Part shown: piece by piece, positions 23,491 through 32,929 of the stretch
How the letters are laid out: every line of letters starts with the position of its first letter
How positions within the stretch are numbered: position 1 is the first letter of the stretch
Source: Panacibacter microcysteis
GTDB taxonomy: Bacteria; Bacteroidota; Bacteroidia; Chitinophagales; Chitinophagaceae
Direction: 5' to 3'
NCBI RefSeq assembly: GCF_015831355.1
Contig: NZ_JADWYR010000002.1
Location: 186,001-250,000 of the forward strand
Length of the DNA stretch: 64,000 bases
Notes under the pieces: generated by a model
Databases searched by the model: none
What the model was told of the DNA's origin: nothing
The model's input: only the letters and a program-made list of their open reading frames with translations
Program-made: the position numbers and the translations under genes

Positions 23491-25710
23491 TTATTCCTTT
23501 ACCAGCTGTGCCGCGGTCTTTTTTATATCTGCCGTAATGTTGATGATAAAATTGAACTGGTCTGCTATTGATTTATATTCTGACAATGCTTTTTTGGTAC
23601 TGCTTTCGAGTATACCATTTTGCAGCTCCTGTTTTCTTGTTTTCAATAACTCATCAAGCCTTTGCTGCACTTTGTTTTCTGTAAGTGTTGTTGTAGCCGG
23701 CAGCGGTTGATGCTGCTGTATGGTTTGCGCGGCATTATCGAGCGTTGATACCGTGGTATTGATGATAGGTACAAAATCTGCTGAGACATACTTTTCTGCG
23801 AGCGGTTTTACATAGTAGGAAAGTGTGGCAATATGCGAGGTGAGCATATGATTCTGCACAACAAACTGGTGTACCAGTTTGATGTTTTTTCTTTTGCTTT
23901 TTGGTTCAGAAAGCATGCGGGTAAACGCATCTGAAAGATTAGCCAATGCAACAAAGGCATTCTTGCGGCTTACTTTATAACTGGTAACGGTTACAGGCTC
24001 GCCGATGAACGCCACTGCTATGTCTTTAAAATAATTCCTGTTGCTTTCGATAACCTGGCTCATATAGCTGCCAATTTGTTCCTGCTCCCAGGCAGGCAGC
24101 AATAAAAGGTTTGCGATAAAAGCGATAGCAGAACCGATTACGGTATCTATTATGCGGTCCGCTATTACCGTTTCAAAATTTGCTTTGTTGAGTATGTGAA
24201 ACAGCAATAGTATGTATGGCGTCATAAAAATCACGCTGATCATATAGTGGGTTCTCAAGAGACTATATGTGCCGATCATCAGCAGCAGCATGATCACAAA
24301 AAGCACATTGTTGTCCTTGATAAAATACAACATCAGCATACCAGCAATTGCGCCAAGTACAGTACCAATAAGCCTTTCGTAGTTTCTTTTACGTGTAAGG
24401 CTGTAAGCCGGTTTTAAAATAACTATGATGGTAAGCAGTATCCAGTAACTGTGGCCAAGTGGAAAAAGCAATGATACAATATACCCCGCAAGTGTAGCAA
24501 TGCTTATTCGTATGGCATGCCTGAATGTATTGGATGTTAATGTAAGGTTGTCTTTTAAGATCTTTACATCAATGGGCTGGTGAGAGATGAATTTGTCATA
24601 ATCCCCGCTTGTTTTGCTCTTGCTTACAAACTCTTTATCGTAAGTTGTGTAGAGGTGCAGTGTATGAATTCTTGCAGCAATATCTTCAATGCTGTTAAAT
24701 ATGTGCCGCAGGCTTATAAAACCATCTACGTTATCAGCGGTCCTGTTTGCATCACGAAAGTCATTAAAATAGCGCCTGGTATTGTTTAACTGCTTCGATA
24801 GTTCGCCTGTTTCTGCAGAAGCGTTGCCGCTTTTTACAGCAATACCAATCTCATCCAGTTCATCGGTCAGTGAGATGATCAACTGACGGTAGTGTTCCAG
24901 TATTTCACTGTTATTAAATGCATCGTGCAACGCTTTATAATCCTGGTAAGAAGTCATGGCTCTCTCAAAAAGATCCACGATATCTGTAAACAGCATCAGC
25001 AGCGTTCTGCTGGTAGTAGTTGATTCTCTCGTAACGTTCCGGCTCTTAAAAAGCAGTTCCCTTACAAGGTTTTGTTTTTCATGCACCGCAACCTGTTGCT
25101 CCAGCATTTGCTGGTATGTTTTGTCATAGTCCACTTCTTTCTCATAGAACGAAGCCCTTGCGCGCAGGTAATCGGCTGTGGCCATTATACAATCTCCCAG
25201 TGCCTGCTGTACCAGTTTATACGGCCTGAAACTGTAAAGCAGCAGGCTAAGCAACATATACCATATAGCACCGGAAAGTATATATAGTGTATTAAGCAAT
25301 ACATCCCATCCCTGGTGCTGCCTGTTGATGCTTAGTACCATTACCAGCAAGGCCGATACACCTACAGCGTTTGCCCGGCTGCCATATACACCAATCATCG
25401 AGAATACAAAACAGGAGAGAAGCAGCAGAGCACCAAGCATAAAGTGATCCGCGGAGGCAAAGGCGGTAAGAAATGAAATAATGGTATTAATGATCAGGCA
25501 TGCAAACATGCCATTCCTCCGGTGGTGTATCGGCCCGGGCGTGTCAGCAATACTTACGCTCAATGCACCCAGCGAAACAACTACACCCACAGACAGCAGC
25601 TCAAAATAGCTCAGCAACAGCGCCGGCAAAACGATCCCTGCAGTTATGCGCACACCTTCACTCAGGTAATGGCTGTTGATAAAACTTTTGTACTCCTTAA
25701 TGTAATCCAT
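23491..25710 (-). CDS. FUSC/YccS-like inner membrane protein
   Basis: 739 residues from the ATG at 25710. Two hydrophobic blocks of about five to six helices each (about 20-165 and 385-525) are separated by a long helical cytoplasmic region (about 170-380); a short coiled C-terminus follows. The arrangement and stretches such as GHSYWILLTIIVILKPAYSLTRKRNYERLIGTVLGA, typical of FUSC (fusaric acid resistance/YccS), suggest an aromatic-acid efflux or envelope protein. A start 12 codons upstream is open, but a perfect -7 box TATCTTTG overlies it, so MDYIKEYKSF is chosen. No membrane-fusion partner gene is adjacent, so an efflux role is not proven. Confidence 0.82.
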   Translation of the reverse strand: MDYIKEYKSFINSHYLSEGVRITAGIVLPALLLSYFELLSVGVVVSLGALSVSIADTPGPIHHRRNGMFACLIINTIISFLTAFASADHFMLGALLLLSCFVFSMIGVYGSRANAVGVSALLVMVLSINRQHQGWDVLLNTLYILSGAIWYMLLSLLLYSFRPYKLVQQALGDCIMATADYLRARASFYEKEVDYDKTYQQMLEQQVAVHEKQNLVRELLFKSRNVTRESTTTSRTLLMLFTDIVDLFERAMTSYQDYKALHDAFNNSEILEHYRQLIISLTDELDEIGIAVKSGNASAETGELSKQLNNTRRYFNDFRDANRTADNVDGFISLRHIFNSIEDIAARIHTLHLYTTYDKEFVSKSKTSGDYDKFISHQPIDVKILKDNLTLTSNTFRHAIRISIATLAGYIVSLLFPLGHSYWILLTIIVILKPAYSLTRKRNYERLIGTVLGAIAGMLMLYFIKDNNVLFVIMLLLMIGTYSLLRTHYMISVIFMTPYILLLFHILNKANFETVIADRIIDTVIGSAIAFIANLLLLPAWEQEQIGSYMSQVIESNRNYFKDIAVAFIGEPVTVTSYKVSRKNAFVALANLSDAFTRMLSEPKSKRKNIKLVHQFVVQNHMLTSHIATLSYYVKPLAEKYVSADFVPIINTTVSTLDNAAQTIQQHQPLPATTTLTENKVQQRLDELLKTRKQELQNGILESSTKKALSEYKSIADQFNFIINITADIKKTAAQLVKE

Positions 25711-25728
25711 CGTTATGACGTCTGCAGG

Positions 25729-25736
25729 CAAAGATA
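25729..25736 (-). promoter_or_regulatory. -7 box of the FUSC gene
   Basis: TATCTTTG on the minus strand, a perfect TAnnTTTG, 19 bases before the chosen ATG at 25710. No good -33 box seen. Confidence 0.5.
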
Positions 25737-25819
25737 TTGCCTGCATAAACAGCGGTGGTATTATGTTATAAAAGATGCAGGTATGTCTTTACACGCAAAG
25801 TATAAAGCAGCATATTTGT

Positions 25820-25871
25820 GTGTTACCGGCTGCGGGTTTCATGGCATCGCCTGTTGCGTCGCACTCTTCAG
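25820..25871 (+). repeat. Dispersed repeat copy E8 (type A)
   Basis: GTTACCGGCTGCGG, then CATGGCATCGCCTGTTGCGT and CGCACTCTTCAGC, in the divergent gap between the FUSC gene and metK. It is not after a stop codon. Confidence 0.78.
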
Positions 25872-25982
25872 CTTTATATTTTCAAATCGGCTGCCCGCCG
25901 CGGTTACAAGCAGTCTTTGACCGGCATTTTTCAAAAAAAATCCACAGGCTGTTAAATGAGATAAAAGAATAATTCATACCCC

Positions 25983-25990
25983 TATCTTTG
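25983..25990 (+). promoter_or_regulatory. metK -7 box
   Basis: TATCTTTG, a perfect -7 box, giving a start near 25996 and a leader of only about 13 bases. That leaves no room for a SAM riboswitch and excludes the upstream TTG start that lies within the box. Confidence 0.6.
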
Positions 25991-26008
25991 CAACCTGAAA
26001 AAAAGATT

Positions 26009-27262
26009 ATGCCTTATTTATTTACCTCAGAAAGCGTGTCAGAAGGCCACCCTGATAAAGTGGCCGACCAAATATCAGACGCTTTAATAGATAATTTTTT
26101 AGCATTTGATGCCAACAGTAAAGTAGCGTGTGAAACATTGGTAACAACCGGCCAGGTTGTATTGGCAGGCGAAGTAAAAAGTAAAGCCTATCTCGATGTG
26201 CAGGAAATAGCACGTGGTGTAATTCGCAAAATCGGCTACACCAAAAGCGAGTATATGTTCGAAGCCAACAGTTGCGGTATCTTATCTGCTATTCATGAGC
26301 AGTCTGCAGATATCAACCAGGGTGTAGATCGTAAGACTAAAGAAGAGCAGGGTGCCGGCGACCAGGGTATGATGTTTGGCTATGCTACCAACGAAACAGA
26401 AGATTACATGCCGCTGGCACTGGACCTGGCCCATAAAATATTACAGGAACTGGCAGCGCTTCGCCGGGAAAATAACGAGATCAAATACCTGCGTCCTGAT
26501 GCTAAAAGCCAGGTAACGCTGGAGTATGACGACAACAATAAACCACTCAGGATAGATGCAATTGTTGTTTCAACACAGCACGACGATTTTGACAGTGAGG
26601 AAAAGATGCTGAAGAAAATTAAAAAAGATATCGTAAATATTCTTATTCCAAGGGTACAGGCAAAATATACAAAATATGCGCACCTTTTTGGGTCAAAGAT
26701 TAAGTATCACATTAACCCCACCGGCAAGTTTGTCATCGGCGGTCCCCATGGCGATACCGGGTTAACAGGGCGTAAGATTATCGTGGATACTTATGGCGGC
26801 AAAGGAGCACATGGCGGTGGTGCATTCAGCGGTAAAGATCCGTCTAAGGTTGACCGCAGTGCTGCATACGCTACAAGGCACATTGCTAAAAATCTTGTTG
26901 CAGCCGGTGTTTGCGAAGAAGCACTGGTACAGGTTTCTTACGCAATTGGAGTTGCTGAGCCAATGGGTCTGTATGTGAATACCTATGGAACAGCGAAAAT
27001 AGATATGACTGATGGGGAGATAGCAAAGATAGTTTCTGCCATTTTTGACATGCGGCCTTATTTTATAGAGCAGCGCCTGAAATTACGTAATCCCATCTAC
27101 AGCGAAACTGCTGCATACGGCCACATGGGTCGCAAACCTGAAATCGTTGAAAAAGAGTTTCGTTCTCCGGAAGGAAAAGTTGTAAAAAAGAAAGTTGAAT
27201 TGTTTACCTGGGAAAAACTTGACTACGTAGGAAAAGTAAAAAAAGCTTTTGCTATTAAATAG
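26009..27262 (+). CDS. metK: S-adenosylmethionine synthetase
   Basis: Makes SAM from methionine and ATP in the cytoplasm. 417 residues. The N-terminal [19 protein letters not shown] carries the ATP and metal site; [12 protein letters not shown] and [19 protein letters not shown] are the two family signatures. The reading frame is open upstream to a TTG at 25988, but that codon lies inside the -7 promoter box, so ATG at 26009 is used. A strong terminator follows. The gene is a single-gene unit and lies just before the polysaccharide locus. Confidence 0.97.
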   Translation: MPYLFTSESVSEGHPDKVADQISDALIDNFLAFDANSKVACETLVTTGQVVLAGEVKSKAYLDVQEIARGVIRKIGYTKSEYMFEANSCGILSAIHEQSADINQGVDRKTKEEQGAGDQGMMFGYATNETEDYMPLALDLAHKILQELAALRRENNEIKYLRPDAKSQVTLEYDDNNKPLRIDAIVVSTQHDDFDSEEKMLKKIKKDIVNILIPRVQAKYTKYAHLFGSKIKYHINPTGKFVIGGPHGDTGLTGRKIIVDTYGGKGAHGGGAFSGKDPSKVDRSAAYATRHIAKNLVAAGVCEEALVQVSYAIGVAEPMGLYVNTYGTAKIDMTDGEIAKIVSAIFDMRPYFIEQRLKLRNPIYSETAAYGHMGRKPEIVEKEFRSPEGKVVKKKVELFTWEKLDYVGKVKKAFAIK

Positions 27263-27282
27263 TAGCTCGATTGGATAAAATT

Positions 27283-27318
27283 AAAAAAGATCACTGCTTA
27301 AAACAGTGATCTTTTTTT
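27283..27318 (+). terminator. metK terminator
   Basis: 14-bp stem AAAAAAGATCACTG (27283-27296) with CAGTGATCTTTTTT (27304-27317), U tract included; bidirectional in principle, and also 50 bases past the convergent small gene. Confidence 0.9.
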
Positions 27319-27370
27319 TAAACAAACCGCAAAGGCGGGTTGCAATAAATTTTTAAAACGCAGTAATAAA

Positions 27371-27613
27371 TCAGTTTTTACAGATTACATAGTAGCGGGT
27401 GCTATTGTCCGTACCTGCTGTAAACAACTCCTTAAGCCTGTTTGAATTCTTAATAAGCTTATGACTTCGATTATCAAAAACTTCATTATTTGCACAAAAA
27501 GTGTTGCAGGATTCGATATACGGAAGAATTTTTTTCACTACTTCGATCTCGTTGTCCACTCTCTCTTTAGAATAATGTTTGTCTTTAACCGCTAATAACA
27601 ACTCTCTTTCCAT
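27371..27613 (-). CDS. Small protein of unknown function (80 residues)
   Basis: Charged, helical first half (MERELLLAVKDKHYSKERVDNEIEVVKKIL) with three Cys in the whole chain, no signal peptide, no family recognised. It is convergent with metK and shares the bidirectional terminator between them. The frame is plausible but rests on coding appearance only. Confidence 0.45.
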   Translation of the reverse strand: MERELLLAVKDKHYSKERVDNEIEVVKKILPYIESCNTFCANNEVFDNRSHKLIKNSNRLKELFTAGTDNSTRYYVICKN

Positions 27614-27908
27614 TTTCTTTTTTCTTAGTGTAAAATTATCAATAAAGGGGTTGGCTGATGATATACAAAATGCTAAAATTCGTTTGCTACAGTTTCACTG
27701 TGCATCCCTTGCCAGGTACTCATTTTGTGAAGAAAATGCCAACATCTATGCCAGCATAAGTTCTTATCGCTTAATTGTTAATTAAAATATCACGATATAT
27801 AACGTGCAATAGTCTTTTTATTGTGCAGGAACATTTAATCTCTAATAATTTCAGCATTTTGTACGTTCTTGAGATTCACAAGAAAAATTGATTATCAGCT
27901 TAGTTAAA
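27614..27908. other. AT-rich gap before the polysaccharide operon
   Basis: No gene, dispersed repeat or RNA recognised. This is the longest repeat-free gap near the locus. Confidence 0.4.
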
Positions 27909-27911
27909 AGC

Positions 27912-27940
27912 TTGTTATTACAAATTATTTTATAAGTTTG
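27912..27940 (+). promoter_or_regulatory. Promoter of the polysaccharide operon
   Basis: TTG (27912-27914), 18 bases, then a perfect -7 box TAAGTTTG (27933-27940). Start near 27947, leaving an untranslated leader of about 75 bases where a NusG-like antiterminator could load. Confidence 0.6.
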
Positions 27941-28020
27941 ACAAACGAGGCATTCCGGTACACGCATTTAAAACGGACAATCTTAGACGTGTGTTCCATT
28001 TTGTTTAAGGGTAATGAATT

Positions 28021-28782
28021 ATGAGAAAAGACCGAATCAGCATAACAGCACCTTGTTATGTACTATACTTATGTATTTGCTTTTTTGCAACCTCCTGTAT
28101 AAGTAACAAGAATGTTATCTATTTCAACAACCTCCCGGATACTACGCGGATACAATTGGAAAAGCTACAATTTCCACTAAAAACGGTGCAGGTAAATGAT
28201 GTTGTGGAAATAACCGTTGGCGGCGAAAACGAAGAGACTGCGCGATACATTCAGTCTTATTTTACGGGTCAACCTTCCTTAAAGGTCCTGGTAGACATTA
28301 ACGGAAATATCGAACTGCCAAAAGTTGGCAAATTGCATGTGGCCAATTTATCTGTTGAGCAGCTAAAAGATACAGTTGCAAATGCCTATAAGGAATTTTT
28401 ATTAAATCCGATTGTGCAGGTTAAACTTGCGGGTTTTCATTTTGCTGTGCTTGGTGAGGTTAAAACACCCGGCGTTTTCGATATTGAAGCAGATAAAATT
28501 ACGTTGCTTGAAGCACTGGGAAGGGCAGGAGATATGACGCCTTATTCAGAAAGAGAGAAGATAAAAATTATACGTGAAGTAAATGGTGAGCGGGAAGTCT
28601 TAACCATCAACATGACAGATAAGGCCATCCTCAATTCACCTGACTATTACATACATCGCTACGATATTATTTATGTAACGCCGAAAGAAATAAAGCAGAT
28701 AAATGATAATATCCAGCGCATCACGCCTTACTTAAGTATTGTATCCAGTCTTATTGCAATAACCGTATTATTGACCAGATAA
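28021..28782 (+). CDS. Wza-like polysaccharide export lipoprotein
   Basis: 253 residues. Signal peptide with lipobox FFATSC (Cys about 26), then the polysaccharide export domain (VQVNDVVEITVGG to VQVKLAGF) and an SLBB-type domain (FAVLGEVKTPGVFDI and following), ending in a hydrophobic helix ISIVSSLIAITVLL-like segment near 230-250. Such proteins form the outer-membrane pore for capsule or exopolysaccharide. It is the first gene of the locus, 1 base before the Wzc-like kinase, the usual pair. Confidence 0.88.
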   Translation: MRKDRISITAPCYVLYLCICFFATSCISNKNVIYFNNLPDTTRIQLEKLQFPLKTVQVNDVVEITVGGENEETARYIQSYFTGQPSLKVLVDINGNIELPKVGKLHVANLSVEQLKDTVANAYKEFLLNPIVQVKLAGFHFAVLGEVKTPGVFDIEADKITLLEALGRAGDMTPYSEREKIKIIREVNGEREVLTINMTDKAILNSPDYYIHRYDIIYVTPKEIKQINDNIQRITPYLSIVSSLIAITVLLTR

Positions 28783-28783
28783 A

Positions 28784-31201
28784 ATGAGCTACCCCGATAT
28801 AGATAATGAAAATGGTGGAATGGTTGCGCAGTCGAGTGTTCAATTCGACATCAAAAAGTTTGTTTACAAATTGATTGGTTTCCTGCCATGGATCATTATA
28901 TCCGTGCTTATTGCTTATACTGTAGCAAAACTTTACCTGCGTTATACACCCCAGATGCACAGGGTAGCGGCCTTTTTGCTTATCAAAGACAATGAAGAAT
29001 CATCACCGGATTATAATGTACTGCGGGAACTGGGGGTTATTACCAGCAGTAAGGAAATCCAAAACCAGATCGACATCCTGCAGTCATATGAATTGTCTGA
29101 AAATGTGGTAGACTCGTTAAACCTGCAGGTTAAGCTGTACACTGTTGGTCGTATCGCATCCCTGCCATTGTATGGTAAAAACAGCCCTTTATGGATCAAC
29201 AACAAACGAGAGGACTCCGTGCATTTCAAGCCTTCCACTTACCAGGTTTTCCTGGAGCCTGACAGTGTTGTTCTGATCGCCGGCGCAGAGCGTAAGGCTT
29301 ATCATTATGGGGATACTGTTACTTTTTCCGGTAAGAATACATGGTTCACCAGGAATACAGCAATGAAAGCTGACGACAATGGTTACAATCTCGTAATTGA
29401 AGACCGGCATGCCGTAACAGTTGCACTGCGCGGTGGCATTTCCATAACCAAAGCCCATGACCCGGGCGGTATCGTTGAAATTGCATTACAGGATCAGTCA
29501 GCGCTGCGTGCAAAAGATATTGTCAACAAACTGATTGAGACCTTCAACACTGCCGGTGTAAACGATAAAAACCAGGTTGGTATAAAAACGCGTAAATTTC
29601 TTGCAGATCGCGTAGACACCGTTGCCTCAGAGCTCGACCAACTGGAAAAATATGCGGAAACGTTTAAGAAAAGTAACCAGATCAATGATGTAAGTACCAT
29701 CGGTAACGAATACCTGGGTGAAGCGATGAAATACGATGGAGAACTGGCTGAGCAAATGGCAAAAATGAAGCTGCTGGAGTCACTCGAACAATTTATCAAA
29801 AGCTCCAAAAGTTATACTGACATAATTCCTTCCGACTATGGTATTTCCGATGCTACGCTGGCAAGTTTGATCCAAACACATAATGCAGATATCCTTACCT
29901 ATCAGCAGCAAAGTAAAATCAGCACTACCAAAGATCCTTTGATGGATCGCCTCAAAAACAAAATAAGCGATGATAAGCAGAACCTGCTTAAAAACCTGGA
30001 AAGTATTAAACAGGGTTTCGATGTAAACTACAGCCAGATCAACGCCCGCAAAAATAATTTTGATGCGTTGCTTTACGGTCTTCCGGCAAAGGAGCGTGAA
30101 TACCTGAAGTTAAAAAGACAGATTGGGGTAAAAGAACAACTGTACCTCTACCTGCTGCAAAGAAAGGAAGAGATAGAGTTGTCGCTCAACTCTACAATCA
30201 ATAACACAAGAATTGTAGATGCTGCCTTCGACCAGGGCATTATTTCTCCCAAGAGCGAACAGATTGTAATGTTCTCTTTGCTGGTTGGAGTAATTGTGCC
30301 GATTGTTATTATGTTACTGCTCGATTTCTTTGACAATAAACTGGCAGACCGTAAAGAAATTGAAGACAAAACAAAAGTGCCTATAATCGGTGAGCTGTCT
30401 TTCAACAGCAGTATCAAGAACAAAGTGATTCATACAAAAAGCCGCTCGAGTATGGCCGAGCAATTCAGGCTTATAGGCACAAATCTTCGTTACATTGCTG
30501 CCAATAAAGAATCAAAAACCATTCTTGTAACCTCATTTATGAGTGGCGAGGGCAAAAGCTTTGTCTCAACAAATCTTGCAGGAAGTCTCTCAAGTGGCAA
30601 CAACAAAGTGCTGCTTATAGAGCTTGACCTCCGTAAACCAAAGCTTTCCAAATATCTGGGCATTCAGCCAAAATATGGTATCACAGATTACCTTGTTGGC
30701 TCGCAGGGTTTGCAACAGGTGATCTCGAAAGTAGACGAGTTTAGCAACGTGGATATCATTACCAGCGGCCCTGTGCCGCCAAACCCCAGTGAAATGCTGA
30801 TGATGCCTAAACTTGATCAGTTGTTTGAATACGCACGCCAGCATTACCAGTACATTATTATCGATTCTTCGCCGGTAGGCCTTGTGGCCGATGCTTTCCT
30901 TAGTGGAAAACATGCTGACGTAACCCTCTTTATCTTACGGCACAGGTACTCACATAAAACAACCTTAACGTATGTCGACAGGTTGTTTGCAGAACGAAAG
31001 CTCAATAATCTAAATATAGTCGTAAATGGTATTAAGGAACAAAAAGGTGTTGGATATACCTACGGCTACGGCTATGGTTATGGATATGGCTACGGCTACG
31101 GATATGGCTACGGCTATAAGTACGGATCAGGTTATTATGCAGATGATGAGAAGCCAAAAGGTTTTTTCAAAAGGTTGTTTTCCTCAGGAAATAAAAAGTA
31201 A
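28784..31201 (+). CDS. Wzc-like polysaccharide co-polymerase and tyrosine autokinase
   Basis: 805 residues. Wzz-type N-terminal part with a membrane helix at about 33-52, a long periplasmic coiled region, second helix at about 505-525 (VMFSLLVGVIVPIVIMLLL), then a BY-kinase: Walker A SFMSGEGKSFVSTNLA near 590, Walker A' LLIELDLRKPKLS and Walker B YIIIDSSPVG. It controls chain length and export together with the Wza-like protein. The C-terminal tyrosine cluster, the autophosphorylation site, is extreme: nine Gly-Tyr dipeptides in a row plus further Tyr (14 Tyr within about 30 residues), before a basic end KGFFKRLFSSGNKK. Confidence 0.92.
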   Translation: MSYPDIDNENGGMVAQSSVQFDIKKFVYKLIGFLPWIIISVLIAYTVAKLYLRYTPQMHRVAAFLLIKDNEESSPDYNVLRELGVITSSKEIQNQIDILQSYELSENVVDSLNLQVKLYTVGRIASLPLYGKNSPLWINNKREDSVHFKPSTYQVFLEPDSVVLIAGAERKAYHYGDTVTFSGKNTWFTRNTAMKADDNGYNLVIEDRHAVTVALRGGISITKAHDPGGIVEIALQDQSALRAKDIVNKLIETFNTAGVNDKNQVGIKTRKFLADRVDTVASELDQLEKYAETFKKSNQINDVSTIGNEYLGEAMKYDGELAEQMAKMKLLESLEQFIKSSKSYTDIIPSDYGISDATLASLIQTHNADILTYQQQSKISTTKDPLMDRLKNKISDDKQNLLKNLESIKQGFDVNYSQINARKNNFDALLYGLPAKEREYLKLKRQIGVKEQLYLYLLQRKEEIELSLNSTINNTRIVDAAFDQGIISPKSEQIVMFSLLVGVIVPIVIMLLLDFFDNKLADRKEIEDKTKVPIIGELSFNSSIKNKVIHTKSRSSMAEQFRLIGTNLRYIAANKESKTILVTSFMSGEGKSFVSTNLAGSLSSGNNKVLLIELDLRKPKLSKYLGIQPKYGITDYLVGSQGLQQVISKVDEFSNVDIITSGPVPPNPSEMLMMPKLDQLFEYARQHYQYIIIDSSPVGLVADAFLSGKHADVTLFILRHRYSHKTTLTYVDRLFAERKLNNLNIVVNGIKEQKGVGYTYGYGYGYGYGYGYGYGYGYKYGSGYYADDEKPKGFFKRLFSSGNKK
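31061..31117 (+). repeat. Hexanucleotide tandem repeat coding (Gly-Tyr)9
   Basis: Nine direct GGN-TAY units within the kinase gene, with third positions varied (GGC, GGT, GGA; TAC, TAT). The reading frame survives any gain or loss of units, so the Tyr count could vary between strains. Confidence 0.85.
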
Positions 31202-31271
31202 CCTTTTACACTATTTTTCAATAAAGATGAGCGATTCACCGCTGTGAGTCACCTGGCGAAGCTTTGCAAAT

Positions 31272-31790
31272 ATGGACGAAAACACAGAAAAGTGGTTTGC
31301 TATCTACACCAAACCACGCAGCGAAAAAAAAGTGAATGCCACGCTATTACTAAAAGGAATACATAGCTGGTGCCCGGTACAAAAAATAGAAAGACAATGG
31401 AGCGACAGGAAAAAGATCATCGAAGAACCACTCTTTAAATCTTATGTGTTTGTGTGTATAAAACCCGATGAAAAACTGGCTGTGCTTCAAACATCAGGCG
31501 TATTAAATTTTGTACACCACATCGGCAAACCTGCCATTATAAGAAACGAAGAAATCGAGCTGATAAAATCTTTCCTGCTCGAGAAAGATGCCAAAATTCA
31601 AATCCAGAATATGGCCGGTTTTAAAGAAGACGATAAGGTGGTAATAAAACATGGTATTTTCATGGACAATGTGGGTACCGTTGTAAAAGCAAGTTCCAAA
31701 AAATTGTATGTGCGGCTGGAGAGTCTCGATCAGTTAATGGTTGTGGAGTTTCCTGTAAACTATGCCGGCCACTATTTTCCACATGGTTAA
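31272..31790 (+). CDS. NusG-family antiterminator, UpxY/RfaH-like
   Basis: 172 residues. NGN domain at the N-terminus (WFAIYTKPRSEKKVNATLLLKGI, then FKSYVFVCIKP and VLNFVHHIGKPAII) and a KOW-like end (FKEDDKVVIKHGIFMDNVGTVV). In Bacteroidota, UpxY proteins bound to RNA polymerase prevent early termination in long capsule operons, each acting on its own locus. Its place as third gene of this locus fits such a role. ATG at 31272; there is a 70-base gap after wzc and repeat E9 starts 3 bases after the stop. Confidence 0.85.
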   Translation: MDENTEKWFAIYTKPRSEKKVNATLLLKGIHSWCPVQKIERQWSDRKKIIEEPLFKSYVFVCIKPDEKLAVLQTSGVLNFVHHIGKPAIIRNEEIELIKSFLLEKDAKIQIQNMAGFKEDDKVVIKHGIFMDNVGTVVKASSKKLYVRLESLDQLMVVEFPVNYAGHYFPHG

Positions 31791-31793
31791 CAT

Positions 31794-31848
31794 TTATGAG
31801 CCCGGCTCCATCTTTTCATAGCATCACCTGTTGCGTCGCACTCTTCAA
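31794..31848 (+). repeat. Dispersed repeat copy E9 (type A)
   Basis: TTATGAGCCCGGCTCC three bases after the UpxY-like stop, then AGCATCACCTGTTGCGTCGC and ACTCTTCAAC. The first block shows the full odd dyad GAGCC-C-GGCTC. Confidence 0.82.
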
Positions 31849-31887
31849 CTGCAACAATACTATTCAGCACGGGTACAACAACATTAC

Positions 31888-32895
31888 ATGCATGTACTGG
31901 TTATAGGTTTGGGTTCTATCGGTAAAAGGCATGCTGCAAACATTCAGCAGCTTGGGCATACTATATATATCGTAAGCTCAAAAGATAAAATGCCTGAAGC
32001 ATTCGGAGAAGTCGTGCATTTTCAATCGCCTGGGCAGGCATTGCTTGCTCAGCAATACGATGCTGCACTCATTTGCACACCTACAACAAATCATGATACT
32101 GCTTTAATCAGTTTACTGCAACGAAAAGTGCCACTTATTTATGTTGAAAAGCCGTTAAGTCATTCATTGGAAAATACAGGCGAGATCAGGAGACTGGCCA
32201 ACAGCTATAACAACAAACTGGTGGTTGGCTTCGATTTGCATTTCGATCCCGGCATGATTTATTTAAAGGAACAATTGGCTGCCCACGTTATCGGTAAAGT
32301 TGTTTCGGTAAATGCATTTGTTGGTCAGCACCTGGCACAATGGCGGCCGTATGAAGATTACAGAAACGGTATGAGTGCGAAGGTTGCAACAGGTGGAGGT
32401 GTACTGCTCGATCTTATTCATGAGTTTGAATACCTGTACCGTTTGTTTGGAAGAGTAACACGTATAGCAGCCAATATTACCAATACCGGCACACTGCAGA
32501 TAGAAACAGAAGAATCAGCAGATGTATTGCTTTCATTCGAGAGCGGTGTAAGCGCCGTTGTACATCTCGATTACCTGCAGCCTGTTTTAAAAAGATATTG
32601 CATTATAACCGGAACAAAAGGAACCATTACGTGGAACCTTGCAGACAAAACAGTAGACGTTGTTTCCAATGGGGCAGCACCGGTAATATTTTCTTATAAA
32701 GATTTTGACCGTAATGATCGTTTTGTAGATGCCATGCGTTCTTTTCTCAGCAATAAGCACGATGAACGTTTTGCTACGTTGGATGATGGCATTGCAAGCC
32801 TGGATATTGTGCTGCGCGCAAAAGCCGCAGCCGGTTACACTGTGGCGAAAAGCGATAAGAACGTACAAGTGAGTGACACAACAGCTGCTCAATAG
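31888..32895 (+). CDS. Gfo/Idh/MocA-type sugar oxidoreductase
   Basis: 335 residues. N-terminal Rossmann fold VLVIGLGSIGKRHAANI (2-18), then VEKPLSHS with the family's Lys and the C-terminal alpha/beta domain. Its place beside CMP-sugar synthetase, SDR and NeuB genes suggests a step in making an unusual sugar, possibly a nonulosonic acid derivative or its precursor. The frame is open 19 codons upstream, but that part is translated repeat E9, so ATG at 31888 is chosen. The last codons (VQVSDTTAAQ and TAG) come from repeat E10. Confidence 0.82.
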   Translation: MHVLVIGLGSIGKRHAANIQQLGHTIYIVSSKDKMPEAFGEVVHFQSPGQALLAQQYDAALICTPTTNHDTALISLLQRKVPLIYVEKPLSHSLENTGEIRRLANSYNNKLVVGFDLHFDPGMIYLKEQLAAHVIGKVVSVNAFVGQHLAQWRPYEDYRNGMSAKVATGGGVLLDLIHEFEYLYRLFGRVTRIAANITNTGTLQIETEESADVLLSFESGVSAVVHLDYLQPVLKRYCIITGTKGTITWNLADKTVDVVSNGAAPVIFSYKDFDRNDRFVDAMRSFLSNKHDERFATLDDGIASLDIVLRAKAAAGYTVAKSDKNVQVSDTTAAQ

Positions 32896-32909
32896 TAGCA
32901 ATGCAGCTT
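32863..32909 (-). repeat. Dispersed repeat copy E10 (type B), coding tail
   Basis: Inverted copy that supplies the last 10 codons and the TAG stop of the oxidoreductase. Reverse complement: AGCTGCATTGCTACTATTGA, then GCAGCTGTTGTGTCACTCAC and TTGTAC. Confidence 0.82.
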
Positions 32910-32929
32910 ACTCAATAAAAACCTTCTGA

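Noticed and set aside
25747-26008. SAM riboswitch before metK
   Set aside because: The perfect -7 box leaves only about 13 leader bases, and no SAM riboswitch core was seen.
31831-31887. Longer N-terminus for the Gfo/Idh/MocA oxidoreductase
   Set aside because: The extra codons lie in repeat E9 and its trailing block; the Rossmann fold begins directly after ATG 31888.
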